64,000 nucleotides of DNA, from assembly GCA_033182465.1 (NCBI GenBank), contig CP137322.1, positions 2,418,001 to 2,482,000 of the forward strand, read 5' to 3'. The position numbers were made by a program, and so were the translations under genes. How positions within the stretch are numbered: position 1 is the first letter of the stretch; each line of letters opens with the position of its first letter. This document shows, piece after piece, positions 36,696 through 47,692 of this stretch. Source of the DNA: Sanghuangporus weigelae. Taxonomy: Eukaryota; Basidiomycota; Agaricomycetes; Hymenochaetales; Hymenochaetaceae. Below the pieces are notes generated by a model. The model made no database searches. It was given only the letters and a program-made list of their open reading frames with translations, and had not been told where the DNA came from.

Positions 36696-37997
36696 CTCTC
36701 GGCCAACGCTCCGCAATACCCTAGCTAAGCGGAAGCAATCCGAAAAAGTCTCAAGAATGATTTTAGTGTGTGCCACACAACGACAATCCGGAAGAGGAAA
36801 TGGACAACCGGCCTGCACAGCATTTTATTTTAGTCGAAGCAGGGGATGCCTCATTTTGTCTAAGAGACGAGAACGCACATAACGGAAAAACCACGAAAGA
36901 ACCGTGCACAGTTAATTGAGATACCCCGTACTTAAATTAGCACAGTATCCCCAGGCGTGTCCGGAAGGTTCGAACTTGGGATAAATTTAACCTGTACAAC
37001 CACCGAACTGAACAAGGCAAATAACCCCGGGCCTACTAGCGGGCCTTCAATGGGAGAATGACGAGACCGGGTCATTGCTACGACGAGCAGTGGTTCGCAA
37101 ATACGAGATCGCATAGAAGACAAATCAACGTAGCGCACGAGTCCTTCAAAGGACGCTTTCTTGTGGGTGGATAACTCATTTCCCGGGCACGACGGCTGCT
37201 GGGATCGTGGCACTCTTATCATTATTGTGTAATGTGTTGATCTGTGAAAATAATTGATTACTCATAAGAAGCCGTTGTCACACACACATACTTCTGAGAG
37301 TCTGAGTCAAAAGATGAAGGTGCAGAATACTCTTCGGCACGGCACAGAACGGGCATCAAGGCAATACTTACTGTAAGGGCCTGATCGGTAAAAAAAATAA
37401 CGGTCAAAGATGGGACTCGGAGTACCTGTTGTGAGGTAATGTAGTCGGCAGCACTCGGCATCTGCTGATCACTGGATTACAAATGCGATCGACACACTTG
37501 CCACATTTAGAAGTTACATGTCCCAACAGCTGATGGTGACTTAGAATTACTTGGTAATAATAAAAGTAGCTTTACTCTGTCAGCATGCAAGTCAAAGTCT
37601 ACACATATCCCGGCTGGATGATTTATTGCAAATGTATGATTGATCCCTGCCATTTTGGTACCGGAACATTACGGATGTGATGATTACACTATCTGAACAA
37701 ATAGGAACAAATAAAGAGGGAAAATGCCGGATCCCACGTCGTTAACTCGTTATCCAGTTATCCGCCCTTATCCACCCGTTATTTTTTTACCGATCAGGGC
37801 CTAAGATGTGACGACGCAGAAAGGAAAACCACAGGGTTCGTTGATTATTATCAAATGCGAAATTCGAGATCTACATATACGGACTGTTGCGAGTAAGTAA
37901 TCCGGAGACACGGATATGGACTGCAAGACGTCTTACAGGAAGGTATACTACGCCAAGTCTTAAATAAAAAGGAAACACAAGCGCGTCTGAATCGCGT
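36696..37997. other. 1.3 kb region upstream of the second peroxidase
   Basis: Probably the peroxidase promoter plus the 3' UTR of the SAP-domain gene. Two minus-strand frames (37258-37461, starting MPSAADYITSQQ, and 36932-37222) have no known domain. A small spliced gene reading on to YINTLHNNDKSATIPAAVVP is conceivable but not supported enough to annotate. Confidence 0.35.
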
Positions 37998-39163
37998 TCA
38001 GGTCTTGACTGGCAGTCCAAACCGCTCTGCTCGCTTTCGGCGCCGCTCAGCCTCTTCCGAATCGAGCGTCTCTTCAGGTGCAGACCGCTTTTGACCGGTA
38101 ATGCTCTTCGCGACTTCTGAAGGCTTCGCTTGACCGGTGACACGAACTGCAGCCTCTGAAGAGGGCTTCACATGCTTCGTCCTCTCAGGCAGGCCGAATT
38201 TCATTGCACGAGCTTTCAACCTCTCAGGATCCTAGCAGGGCCGTTAACGGATGGCTCTCAAGGTGAAATATGTGACCCACCTCATCAACTGTTTTGATAA
38301 TCTTCGGGTCCTTCGTCTTCTTCGCAGTGCCATTGAGCGTTGCCACTGCTGCATTATTGTTTGAAGCAGCTGGAGCCGGCTTGGGACCCTTCTTGGTCTG
38401 AGTCTGCTTAGGCGTGACGAGCGGAACGCCAAAACGCTCTGCTCGTGCTCGACGCTTCTTGATCTCCTCATCTTCTTCGACTATAGGTGCATCAGCCCCG
38501 GGAGTCTCTTCGGTAGCAGTTGCTGCAGCTGGAGTCGAAGCAGGTTCCTTTTTAGACGGTGGTTTAACAGAAGTCTAACGTAAATGTATGGACACCAAAT
38601 TGAGTCTTGTCCGAACAAGGAGCGGAATAAGGCAGTTCTTACGGTTGTTGATGGTTTTGAGGTTGGCTTTGCAGATGCAGCAGTAGTTGCATCGACTCCA
38701 GCTGACCAGTCAAACCTTGAGGCATCATGAACGATTGCAAAAACCATAAACTTGAACACAAGAAACTTACGGCTCGGGAGGTGCGAGCTTTAACAAATAA
38801 AAGTTAATACAGTGATTTACATCTACAAAAAGGCTGATACTACGTACAATGTCTGACTTTTCTTGCGGTTTCGCCGCTGGTTTGAACTTCTCCACGTCTA
38901 CATCTTGCCCTGCAGGCGGTTTTGGCGTGTTCGCACCTGAAGGTCTTACACTACCTCCTCCATGAATCCCATCAAAAACATCAAGCGCGGCAGGACTATC
39001 AATGATCTTTGCTATAAGATCAGGCTTGTTCGCCTTCGCAGGAATTGGTATTTGGGCGCGCGTAAGGAGGTCCTTCAGTTCCACGACCTTGAGAGCTTTC
39101 CTATGACAAAATCAGGAAAACAAACAAGAAAAGTAAGAAAGAGACGGACAGTTTGGACTCCAT
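37998..39163 (-). CDS. THO1: SAP-domain RNA-export protein, THO1/SARNP family
   Basis: Nuclear protein that binds nucleic acid through its SAP domain and works with the TREX mRNA-export machinery in yeast and animals. Predicted 294 residues. SAP domain at the N-terminus: MESKLKALKVVELKDLLTRA then NKPDLIAKIIDSPAALDVF. A low-complexity Lys/Pro/Ala middle follows, and the repeated SARNP motif is RRARAERFGVP, RLKARAMKFGLPERTK and KRAERFGLPVKT at the end. Exons (descending): 39150-39163 (14 nt), 38848-39100, 38771-38787 (17 nt), 38643-38715, 38281-38574 and 37998-38231, total 885 nt. Start 39163 is required to give the complete SAP helix. The 14- and 17-nt exons are easily missed. Confidence 0.92.
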
Positions 39164-42100
39164 AGCAAGTTTGCTCAGTCTCTGTTCACCAGGAAAAAAG
39201 AATCGGCCAATGGACGAGAGGACCGTGGTTCAACTGGTCGTTGCTTGTCAACATCATGTTTCTGACCTGACCACCTGGGTTTGATCACGTGCCAATTTCC
39301 AGTTACGTCAGATGTTGCATTACGCAAGCGGCGCTCTTTTTCCTGTTTATAGGCCGAGTCATTCTTGTGATAAAAATCACTGTCGCATGAAAGACTCTGT
39401 CTAGCATCTCGGCAAGGAGGAGATCACACTTGTTACTCAACGGATTACTCGATACCTTACTTTACCTGGTAGCCGATCATCTCGGGATGCGAGTTACAGT
39501 TTGAAGCCTTATAAGATGTTACAGCACTTTCTCATGGTGTTCCTTAACAACTCATGGTCTTCTAGTTCTTTGGTTGGTGCATCTTTGTGAGAATAGAGTG
39601 GTGACACAGCTGTCACTTTGAGAACCGACGACTATCAGCATGTATTCATAGCAACACCTCTCGGTTCTTGCATGGAAGCGCGACTCTTCTCTGAGGCCAG
39701 TTCTCGAAGGCTATAAATATATAGCGAACATTGCAGCACGTACCATTGACTTCTTCTGGTTAATCTGCGAGCGGGGATACTGGACCGCCGGCACATGCCG
39801 CTGTCCTTCGAAATCGCTCTTCGTTTACCAAATTGGTTGGCCAAAACGACGGGATATTTTGGAGTCAATCGTTAACCCTGTAGATTATTTGCGAACCTCA
39901 CCCTGTCCTCGTTGCAAACTCTGTTTGTTTTCTGATGGCAAACGGCGTTACGTCTTTCCCCAAACGTTTAGAAACAGTACTTCTACCATCCGGGATCATC
40001 AAACCACCTACATGAACATAATAGTGAGCAAGTTATTTTACCAGATTAGCTGCCATTTTACTGAGAAGTTCTTCATAATCAGACAATCAGGAATTAAGTA
40101 CTATCACTGAACACTCATGCGGATCGAGCCTTGCCAGGACATTGCTCCCCGAATCCAATTTGTCTGCCGAGTACCAGATTGCGTTGGCGCGTCTGTGCAT
40201 GAAGAATCGAGGTCGCTACTTATTAAAGGCACGCTTGTCACACTAGCCGACAAGACGTTGCGATTGGACTGTGAAAAATATCATCAATCCCAACGGGAAA
40301 ATAACCTTTTGAAGTATTACGTCGAGGTAAGTACGATCGTGGTTGAAGCCCCACAAGAATGTCGGCGTTACGCTATCGGGCGCATGCGGGTCCCCTTCGG
40401 ATTGGGGTGTTTCCATTTTTGCAAGATGGTTCGTGTCCCATTTAAGCATTTACCTACGTCGCCTGTCTAGCGATATTATTCGTAATACCAAGAGACTGGA
40501 TGAACAGTAATCCCATTCACAATTCGTTATAATGCCGTGGAATCAGTCTAATGAAGCGACAAGTCAGCAAGAATCATGTGAAAATATTAGGGTAACTTCA
40601 ACGAGTTCAAATAGGGTCACATTCCTTTCGATATGTTTAGAACTGAATCAGGTATTCAGGTGCAGGGATGACAGCGCATCATGCTGCCGTTGGCATGTGG
40701 TTTGCCACAGCTCGGTTAGTCCACGTACATGCTGCACCAAAAAAGAATTAATGCATCAATATTCGTCTGCGCGCGATCCTCGGGCCCAGCCATCCTTGAG
40801 CACTGGCTGCAGAATTCCGCAGCAGCCTCTTTGCTCCTTCGCAACTTCTTAGGTGGATAATTTGCTATCAAGCTCTCAAATAAATGCGTAACCGCGCATG
40901 TTTCACCCGAAGGTTCTTGCGATTCGGCCCCGGATAATCGTCATCCTCGTACATTCTACTCGGCGCCGCCGCGAGAATTGCTATTAAGACTAAGGCTATT
41001 CAGCTGCATAGTGGGTCAGGAACGCCTTAAGATAAGCATCATCCTGAGGACCTAGGGCTTCACGCCAGGCAAAAGCGGCGCGACTCAATCTGTTTCTTAA
41101 ATGGTAGAATTGGATTTTTAGGAACCATTCTTTGTGTGAATCGTGTCTGGACAAAATGGTTGGGACGGGACAGGCACTGAATTTGATCCTGTTCTAATGA
41201 AAATTTTCTCTCTGACGTACTGTATTTCTGACCGAAACGCATAGTCTATCCAGCCTTGATGACGATGCCCCTGCCAGACCTTCCAAAATACATGTACACG
41301 TCTGGGCCACAACACACATGACCTCTTGAACTTGTTTCTTCCATGAAAAGCTGGGCGTAACGGCACCTTAGTTCACTTGCGCCAAGCAAGAAGGATTGGT
41401 ACAGTATCTCGAGCATCTCAAGTGCCTCGTTTACACGATTTTCCATTTTGACCTCAACGCGAATTACACGCCAATCACTTGGTGCGCGACCCTCCAGGGG
41501 TGCGCGGTTTCGATCGGGTCTTCTACTGAATTATAGTTGAGTAATGATCGCGACCAATCTTACCTCGTTTTGATTTCTGCAGATTTATTGCATGCCTTTC
41601 TGTTGCGTTCACACAGACTCGTGCTGTATGCCATGATGCCCGTAACTGGCGCTAAATCGGGTCCAAGTACGGTCTGATTCCGGAGTGAAGGTCGGACTAG
41701 CCAAGAACAGTGTGTGTAAGTCAGATCGTGATCTGGCATATCTACAGTTAGGATCGTGAAATGTATAGACATCTTGTCGTAAGATGAGCACTAATAAACA
41801 AAAGGGGCAGATACAATTAACCGAAGAAAATCAAGACACACGAGGAAACACACGATGAGACCGATAACGCTTGCTGAAACATACCTCCTTTGATATTTGC
41901 TCGACATATTTCCGTCTTTGAGATTGGAGTCAGTGCGATGGAGCGGCTTGCTTTCCGCGATGCCTTCGGACGATCTGCATGGTTCGTACTCTCGACTCGC
42001 ACGAAAAGCCGTGATCTTGGCCGATTGGCGTTTTGTATACAGCTAATCAACGGCAACGGGTAGTTCGGTTAGGTCAGGAGCACTGGAGTGATAATTTGCA

Positions 42101-42430
42101 GCAATTTACCCTGAGGCACGATTCCACGCAGTTAAGTTCCTGTGGAAAACGATTGCCAAGTAGATGGCAACGACGATAAGCCCTGCGGCTCCCGCGGGAA
42201 CTCATGTGCTGAATAGGGAAAGACAAGAGAGAAAAGAAAACCTGTGGGTAGAATTAGCTTCCGATAGAGGCCGTTTTGCTTCCGCTGACCGTCCATCGGC
42301 TTGTGGGTGTGTATGTATGTATATCTGTGAGTATGAATAAGGGCACAGGGAGTGTATCAGATCGCAGCCATTTCGGGGAGATTCAAGTCAAGCCGGATCC
42401 ATTTATGCTATGCTGCCACAGGGTGGTTAC

Positions 42431-42446
42431 TGTGACACGTGTCACA
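42431..42446. promoter_or_regulatory. Perfect 16-bp palindrome with E-box core
   Basis: TGTGACACGTGTCACA equals its own reverse complement and is centred on CACGTG. It lies 1.7 kb upstream of the large Zn2Cys6 regulator. A dimeric bHLH or bZIP protein could bind; no direct proof. Confidence 0.4.
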
Positions 42447-43655
42447 AGCCATAATAATCTACCGAGACGATTTATTAAATAAAAAATAGCTTCCTCGGGG
42501 ATTACCCGAGAGATAAAGTTGAAAGAACTGAAGATGCCGTGACATAAGTAACGGGAATAAAGATAGCTTTCCAGGTATTTGGCGCGCTAACTTGTCTAGT
42601 AAGCATAAGCTACGCCTTTCTCGCAGGCCACTCCTCGTACCCTCTCCTCCTTTCTTACCCTCGTACTCCTTGCATCCTTCGCTGCCCTTTCTTGCGTCGA
42701 GCACGATATCAAGCGCATTCAGAAAACGCCGAGAGACGCGAGCTTTGTATTTGAGGCGCGTTACCACCAGCTTGATACTCCGCTGGGTTGAAGATCTTCC
42801 GCTCTTTGGCAATCCGTTGCGGTCTACGCGGTCGGCGGTTCCAGTAATCCGTACGCGTGGCTCCCTCTTGGATCATCATCTCTGCCGAGAGAGTTTTTAC
42901 CGGCTGGGTGTGCGATTATTGTGAGCTATTTTAAATTCCTTCACTGGTCGTGTTTGTTATACTTGCTGCTCATCCAACTCATTCGCAATCCATAGGAAAG
43001 TTGAGGCCAGGATCCAAAGAAGTTTTGGTTCTGTCTTTCCTCCTATCTGTGAATCAGCGGCCCGATTTGTTCATGCGACCAGAAGCACCGAGTCCAACTG
43101 GTACGCTTGTTTTGGCTTCAATTCAATTTCCCCCAGTCAGTTGTTCAAGACACGTTCCTGTGGTGGATTGTAACGTAACGTGAGTTACGTACCTTCCTTT
43201 TTCTTGTTATCTGTGTCTTCTTTACATTTATTATCGCGTTCTTTCCCGCACTTCTGTAATCTAGTCATAGTACTCTATCTGGCCAATATTTATTTCTCTG
43301 CGCGCTCCTGGGATTATCTATTCATCATCTTAGCGCGCATCCGATTTTGATTGCTAATAGCATCCTGTGTCTGCAGGTTATATTGACGTAGATATCTGAA
43401 TACCTAGGACCTCGTTCTTTCTTCCCCCTATATGCAGGTTCGACTTACTGACTCGAAAACGTTGGTGAGTCCATGTGCTTTGATGGAATTTCCATTTTGT
43501 GCTCAGTTCCATTCAGAACATCTGCATTTCTCACTACTTACTTCCGAACCGGGCAAGTTCTGTAAAGGAACCCCCATTCGCTCAGTCGAGTCTCAAAATC
43601 TACAGGGCAGGTACATCAACTTGATGATTAGGCTTTCCTTTCCATTCCTCTGACC

Positions 43656-43831
43656 GGCCCTTTTTAAGGTGTGAATCAAGGCAAGCACCTGCGATTCTCG
43701 TCTGTTAACCGAATAGCCCGTCCTCCGCTTGCTCTGCTTCTCTCGTCGACTCTCGGCCTTTCCGCATCGCACATCAACTGGAGCATCACCTCTGTTAATC
43801 AACGATATCGCCACACCCTCCTTAAAGGGCC
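43656..43831. repeat. Imperfect short inverted repeat
   Basis: GGCCCTTTTTAAGGTGTG at 43656-43673 is mirrored imperfectly by CACACCCTCCTTAAAGGGCC at 43812-43831 with about 140 bp between. It sits 300-470 bp upstream of the regulator start. Could be the remnant of a small element or a leader hairpin. Confidence 0.35.
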
Positions 43832-44125
43832 TAGTCCGAGTAACTCAGCTTTTTTGATTCACCTTATTTAGTCAATAAGGTACGCGTTCTTATTCTTATT
43901 TCATCAAGTTTGGAGAAGTCCCGATTGCTTTTTGTCCTGATCCATCTCTGGCCAATTTAAATCTTCATGCCGAACCTTCAGTCCCACCAACTCTCGATAT
44001 CGCTTCTAATTCCAGTTCCCTAGATTCATATCTACATTTGATTTCGAAGTATTCAGAACACTGCATAAACAGAACAGGATCGCAGAGAGTTCATACTTAA
44101 GGGTTCGCATTCGGCCCCTTTCGAA

Positions 44126-47100
44126 ATGTACACTCATGCGCGAGACCAGGCCTCCAGGCCAACAGTGAGCCATACAACCATCTACCCCACCTCGCAATAT
44201 AATTTTGCGACACCAAACGGGTCTGGATTTACATACGACGCCACCGTTTATCCTCCGATGCGCTCAAGCCCGCTATCAATTCCGAAAACCTCGTCCTCGT
44301 CCCTGGCTGCTGCCCTGGATCCTGCGCCTGAGTCGGATTACAACAGATCGTCCGCGTCTCCATCACAACTGGTGGAGCGCGCGGGCGAGCAAATCAATCC
44401 AGTTGCTTTTGCAAACCTTTACGCAGGCTCTAGTGCGGGAGACATAGCGTTCCACACGAACACGTCTGGTCGCTTTGCGAAGTCTGACGCGCTGCAATTC
44501 TCCGATCCTTCTGGTTCATTACGTGCTCAACATCAGATGTATCCCGGCGTAAACGGACAGAACCAATCACAATCTCAGCTCGTGTACGCACAAACAGATG
44601 TGTCGCTAACTTCGCCGTCATCTCACGATCAAGCCCATCAACTGAATGTTTACACGCGATCCGACGCGCAACAGTGGCCAAATGACGTGACTTTCTCTGG
44701 ATACCCGACCAGTCTGTCTCTTTCGTCAGTCTCATCGACCGTCGCGGGTTCCTCCCAATATCCGATCATCCCCAATGACCATGCCTTTAACGCTATGGAT
44801 AACAGTGATCGAACACTTGATGCCTATGGTAATGGCGGTGCGGTAGAATTGTGGACCTACGCACAACCGGACAATTCTTTCAATGCTCCCGAAGGAATGT
44901 ACCTCGGCTTCAATCAATCGAACTTCAGCGCGAGTGCGGGCAGGGGTTCATATTTCAGCTCTCCTCTGACTCCACAGGATCGAATACCAACAGATCCAAA
45001 TACGCCGTTTCTCGACTCGTCGATAATCGAACAAGGGTTTGGGTCTAGCTCTGCTTCGCAAGGTCAGAGCAACTTGCGATTGTCCGGTGTAGAGGCCGGA
45101 TCTAGTTTAGTCGGTGGGGATCACTCTCATGGACCACGGGATACTCGACCAATTCGTCACACGCTCGATGAGAATAGCATCGCGAATGTGCAGAAGCAGT
45201 ATCAACCTTCGGATTCGAGAATCGGCGAGTTGGTGAGTGTTCACCATTTCCCGCGGGTTCTTTGTTCTAAAATGTTCGATCCTTATGCCCCGTTTCTTCA
45301 AATTGCGCTTCCATCAAATCAGATACATAAGTCTTTAGCACATGCCGGCTCTCGTCAGTCTGCACCTCCTTCTTTACAGCCCACTCCTCGCAGCCATTCG
45401 GCACAATCCTCACCGAAAGTTGTGGGCGGTTTGCAGCGAAGCTCAGGACCTCAGCAACTACAAGGGCACAATGTCTTGATGCCACCACCTCCAATCCCTC
45501 CTCGTGCACAAACATTAGCCCCGGCACGTCCGGAGTCATCAAATCGCCCATCTCAAGGCAGCTTGCCGCGACGACATACTGTTGCAGCCCCACCAGGTCG
45601 TAACAATGTCGACGAGAGTAGAAATACTTCTCCAGCGCCGTCGTTAGCAACTGCCGGTGCTCAGCCATCACCCGTTGCTCCGGAGTCGTCGAGCACCTCC
45701 AGTCTGCTCGATGGGGCTTCCGAGGAAAACCCCACGACTCCCCGGTTGGCGACTCAGACACTAAATGACGTCCAATGGGCTCAGGCTCAGAATCACAATC
45801 GATGCTCATTGGTAGAGTCCTACCGTCTCTCGCATGGCCGCGATCCGCCGGCCGAGATGCGCATTAAACAGACGAGCGCTCTGGAGCGGAGTGTAACAAA
45901 TGATGCAGCTTTGTTTTCCTCGCCAGTTGAGAAGGGTCCTCGAACCGATCGCGTTCCTGATGTGGGCGGAGGCGCCACGGGAGAGTCCACACGTGAAGCA
46001 ATGGTGCGCCATGGAGAGCCAACCTCTGCCAGTCCGGAAGAAATAAGTGACGAAGAGTTTTTCAGTCAGTTGCCGGTGGAAAGTTGGGTCTCTGCGCGTT
46101 CGGGCTTTGAAATTGGACAAAGGACAGCCGCTCTAAAACCACGTTCAGGGACAGCCTTACTCGTATCTCCTATTTCGCCGGCGGTTACCGATGAACTCAT
46201 CACGCCAGGTGATGCATCTGCTCCTTCTGTTCGGCGACCTCAGGTGAATTATGCTTACGAGACACCAGCGAATCCTGAAGCTGTTGCAGGTCCCCCGTCT
46301 TCCTCGATGAAGAATGTAATATCAGTGATGAGGCATGACGGTCATCTCTTTACGCACGTATCTGGTCTTGGGGGGACATTCGTCGAAGCGTATGATGGAC
46401 GCTCATACTTGACTGATGACTCTGAACAAGACCCTGTTCATCTTCCACCATGTCCGCCAGGTGCTCGAAGTGGGGATCATCCAGCATTGGAGACCGTGCT
46501 GCCTCACCCACTCATGAAACGTGGTCAGGTCTGGCACGACCTCATTAACCCCAGACCCAAGTCGCAAACATTAGAGGAATGCCCTGATCAGCAACAAGAC
46601 GTCGTGAATGACTCTCACCACGATAATCCAGACAAGACGGAGGAAGCAGATCCTGCAGAGGAGCGGGCGATGCTGAAGAAACTCGAAGCAGCAGGTATAA
46701 AGGAAGAGGAACAAGGAGAGGGATGGGGCTTTGTTGAGGGTGGCTCACATGGACCTCATTTGTCGCTACCCGGAAAGGGTAATGGTGGACCAGGCCCCAA
46801 GCAATCGCAGCGTCTGAAGTTGTCGACAGAGAAGAAGACGCCTCCGAAGATGGCTTGTCATTTCTGTCGCAACAGGAAGATCGCATGCGGCGCAAGCAAG
46901 TGCGGCGATCCTACAATATGCAAGTGCGTAAATGATTACCTGCTATATTCTTGTCATTTTTGCTCTGCGTGTAATTGCTCATTATTCTCTTGAAACAGTC
47001 AATGCGAGCGTCGGAATATACGATGTATCTTCCCGACCATGTCCAGGCGAGGGATGCGCACAAGAGTGCCCCGTTCTGCGCATACAATTGACGGTACGGA

Positions 47101-47692
47101 TGAAGCAGATAAAGATTTGGCGGATTGCAACGAAGCCGCAGCTCCATCTGATCACCGGTCAGAGAATCCATCTAGCGCCGTGGGTGCAAAGAAGACTGGG
47201 AAATCGAAAAGGCCATACGAGAAAAGTGCAAAAGACAAAGAAGCGATGAAAGGGAAAGGACGTGGCAGGAGAAGGCGAAAGACCGATAGTTCCGGGGAGC
47301 AGCAAGACTCTTCGGTGCAGATGGATGAAACTCCGGGGGCGGTCAGCAACGCTCAAGAGTCTTACCTTGGCATGCAGATCGACCAATCATCCGGACATGA
47401 TGATCCTCTCGCTTCTATCGCTGCGGAAATGCAGTGGCCTCATCAGCAAGATGCGCCTTTACCCACTGACTCTTCGGTGCGGTTTGAGACCCCGGTGTCT
47501 ACTGTGTTTTCCGCTCCATCAACATCTTCCCTATCCGGCGCGTTTCACTTTCCGTCTAGCGCGTTTGAAAATTCATTTCCAACATCTATGTCTGGAGATG
47601 ATTATGTATTACCTGTTGATCCGCCACCGGGTCCCTTCACGACCAGTCCTCTCCAGCGCAGAGGTCGAAGCAATCCTACCATACGTCCGTAA
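44126..47692 (+). CDS. Large transcription factor with C-terminal Zn2Cys6 cluster
   Basis: Predicted 1133 residues. Most of the protein is low-complexity Ser/Pro/Gln-rich sequence. The zinc cluster is near residues 880-916: CHFCRNRKIACGASKCGD, then across an intron CNQCERRNIRC, giving C-x2-C-x6-C, C-x2-C-x6-C spacing. After it come basic (KGRGRRRRKT) and Ser/Pro-rich segments. Exons: 44126-45232, 45323-46923 and 46999-47692. The first intron is exactly 90 nt, without an in-frame stop, so its retention would add 30 residues. The intron at 46924-46998 cuts the zinc cluster itself. Most fungal Zn2Cys6 proteins carry the cluster at the N-terminus; a C-terminal placement is a known minority in basidiomycetes. 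Target genes are unknown. Confidence 0.9.

Larger units (their letters stand above)
39164..44125. other. 5 kb gene-poor region
   Basis: No frame with a recognisable domain on either strand. The longest frames (40117-40470 plus, 42459-42812 minus, 42592-42924 plus) are about 110-118 codons with no family signal. A perfect 16-bp palindrome and an imperfect inverted repeat are listed separately. Pyrimidine-rich sequence at 43180-44125 probably belongs to the promoter and 5' leader of the regulator starting at 44126. Confidence 0.45.

Noticed and set aside
42459-42924. Overlapping frames of about 110-118 codons on both strands
   Set aside because: They are low-complexity, mirror each other across strands, and show no family signal or splice partner.
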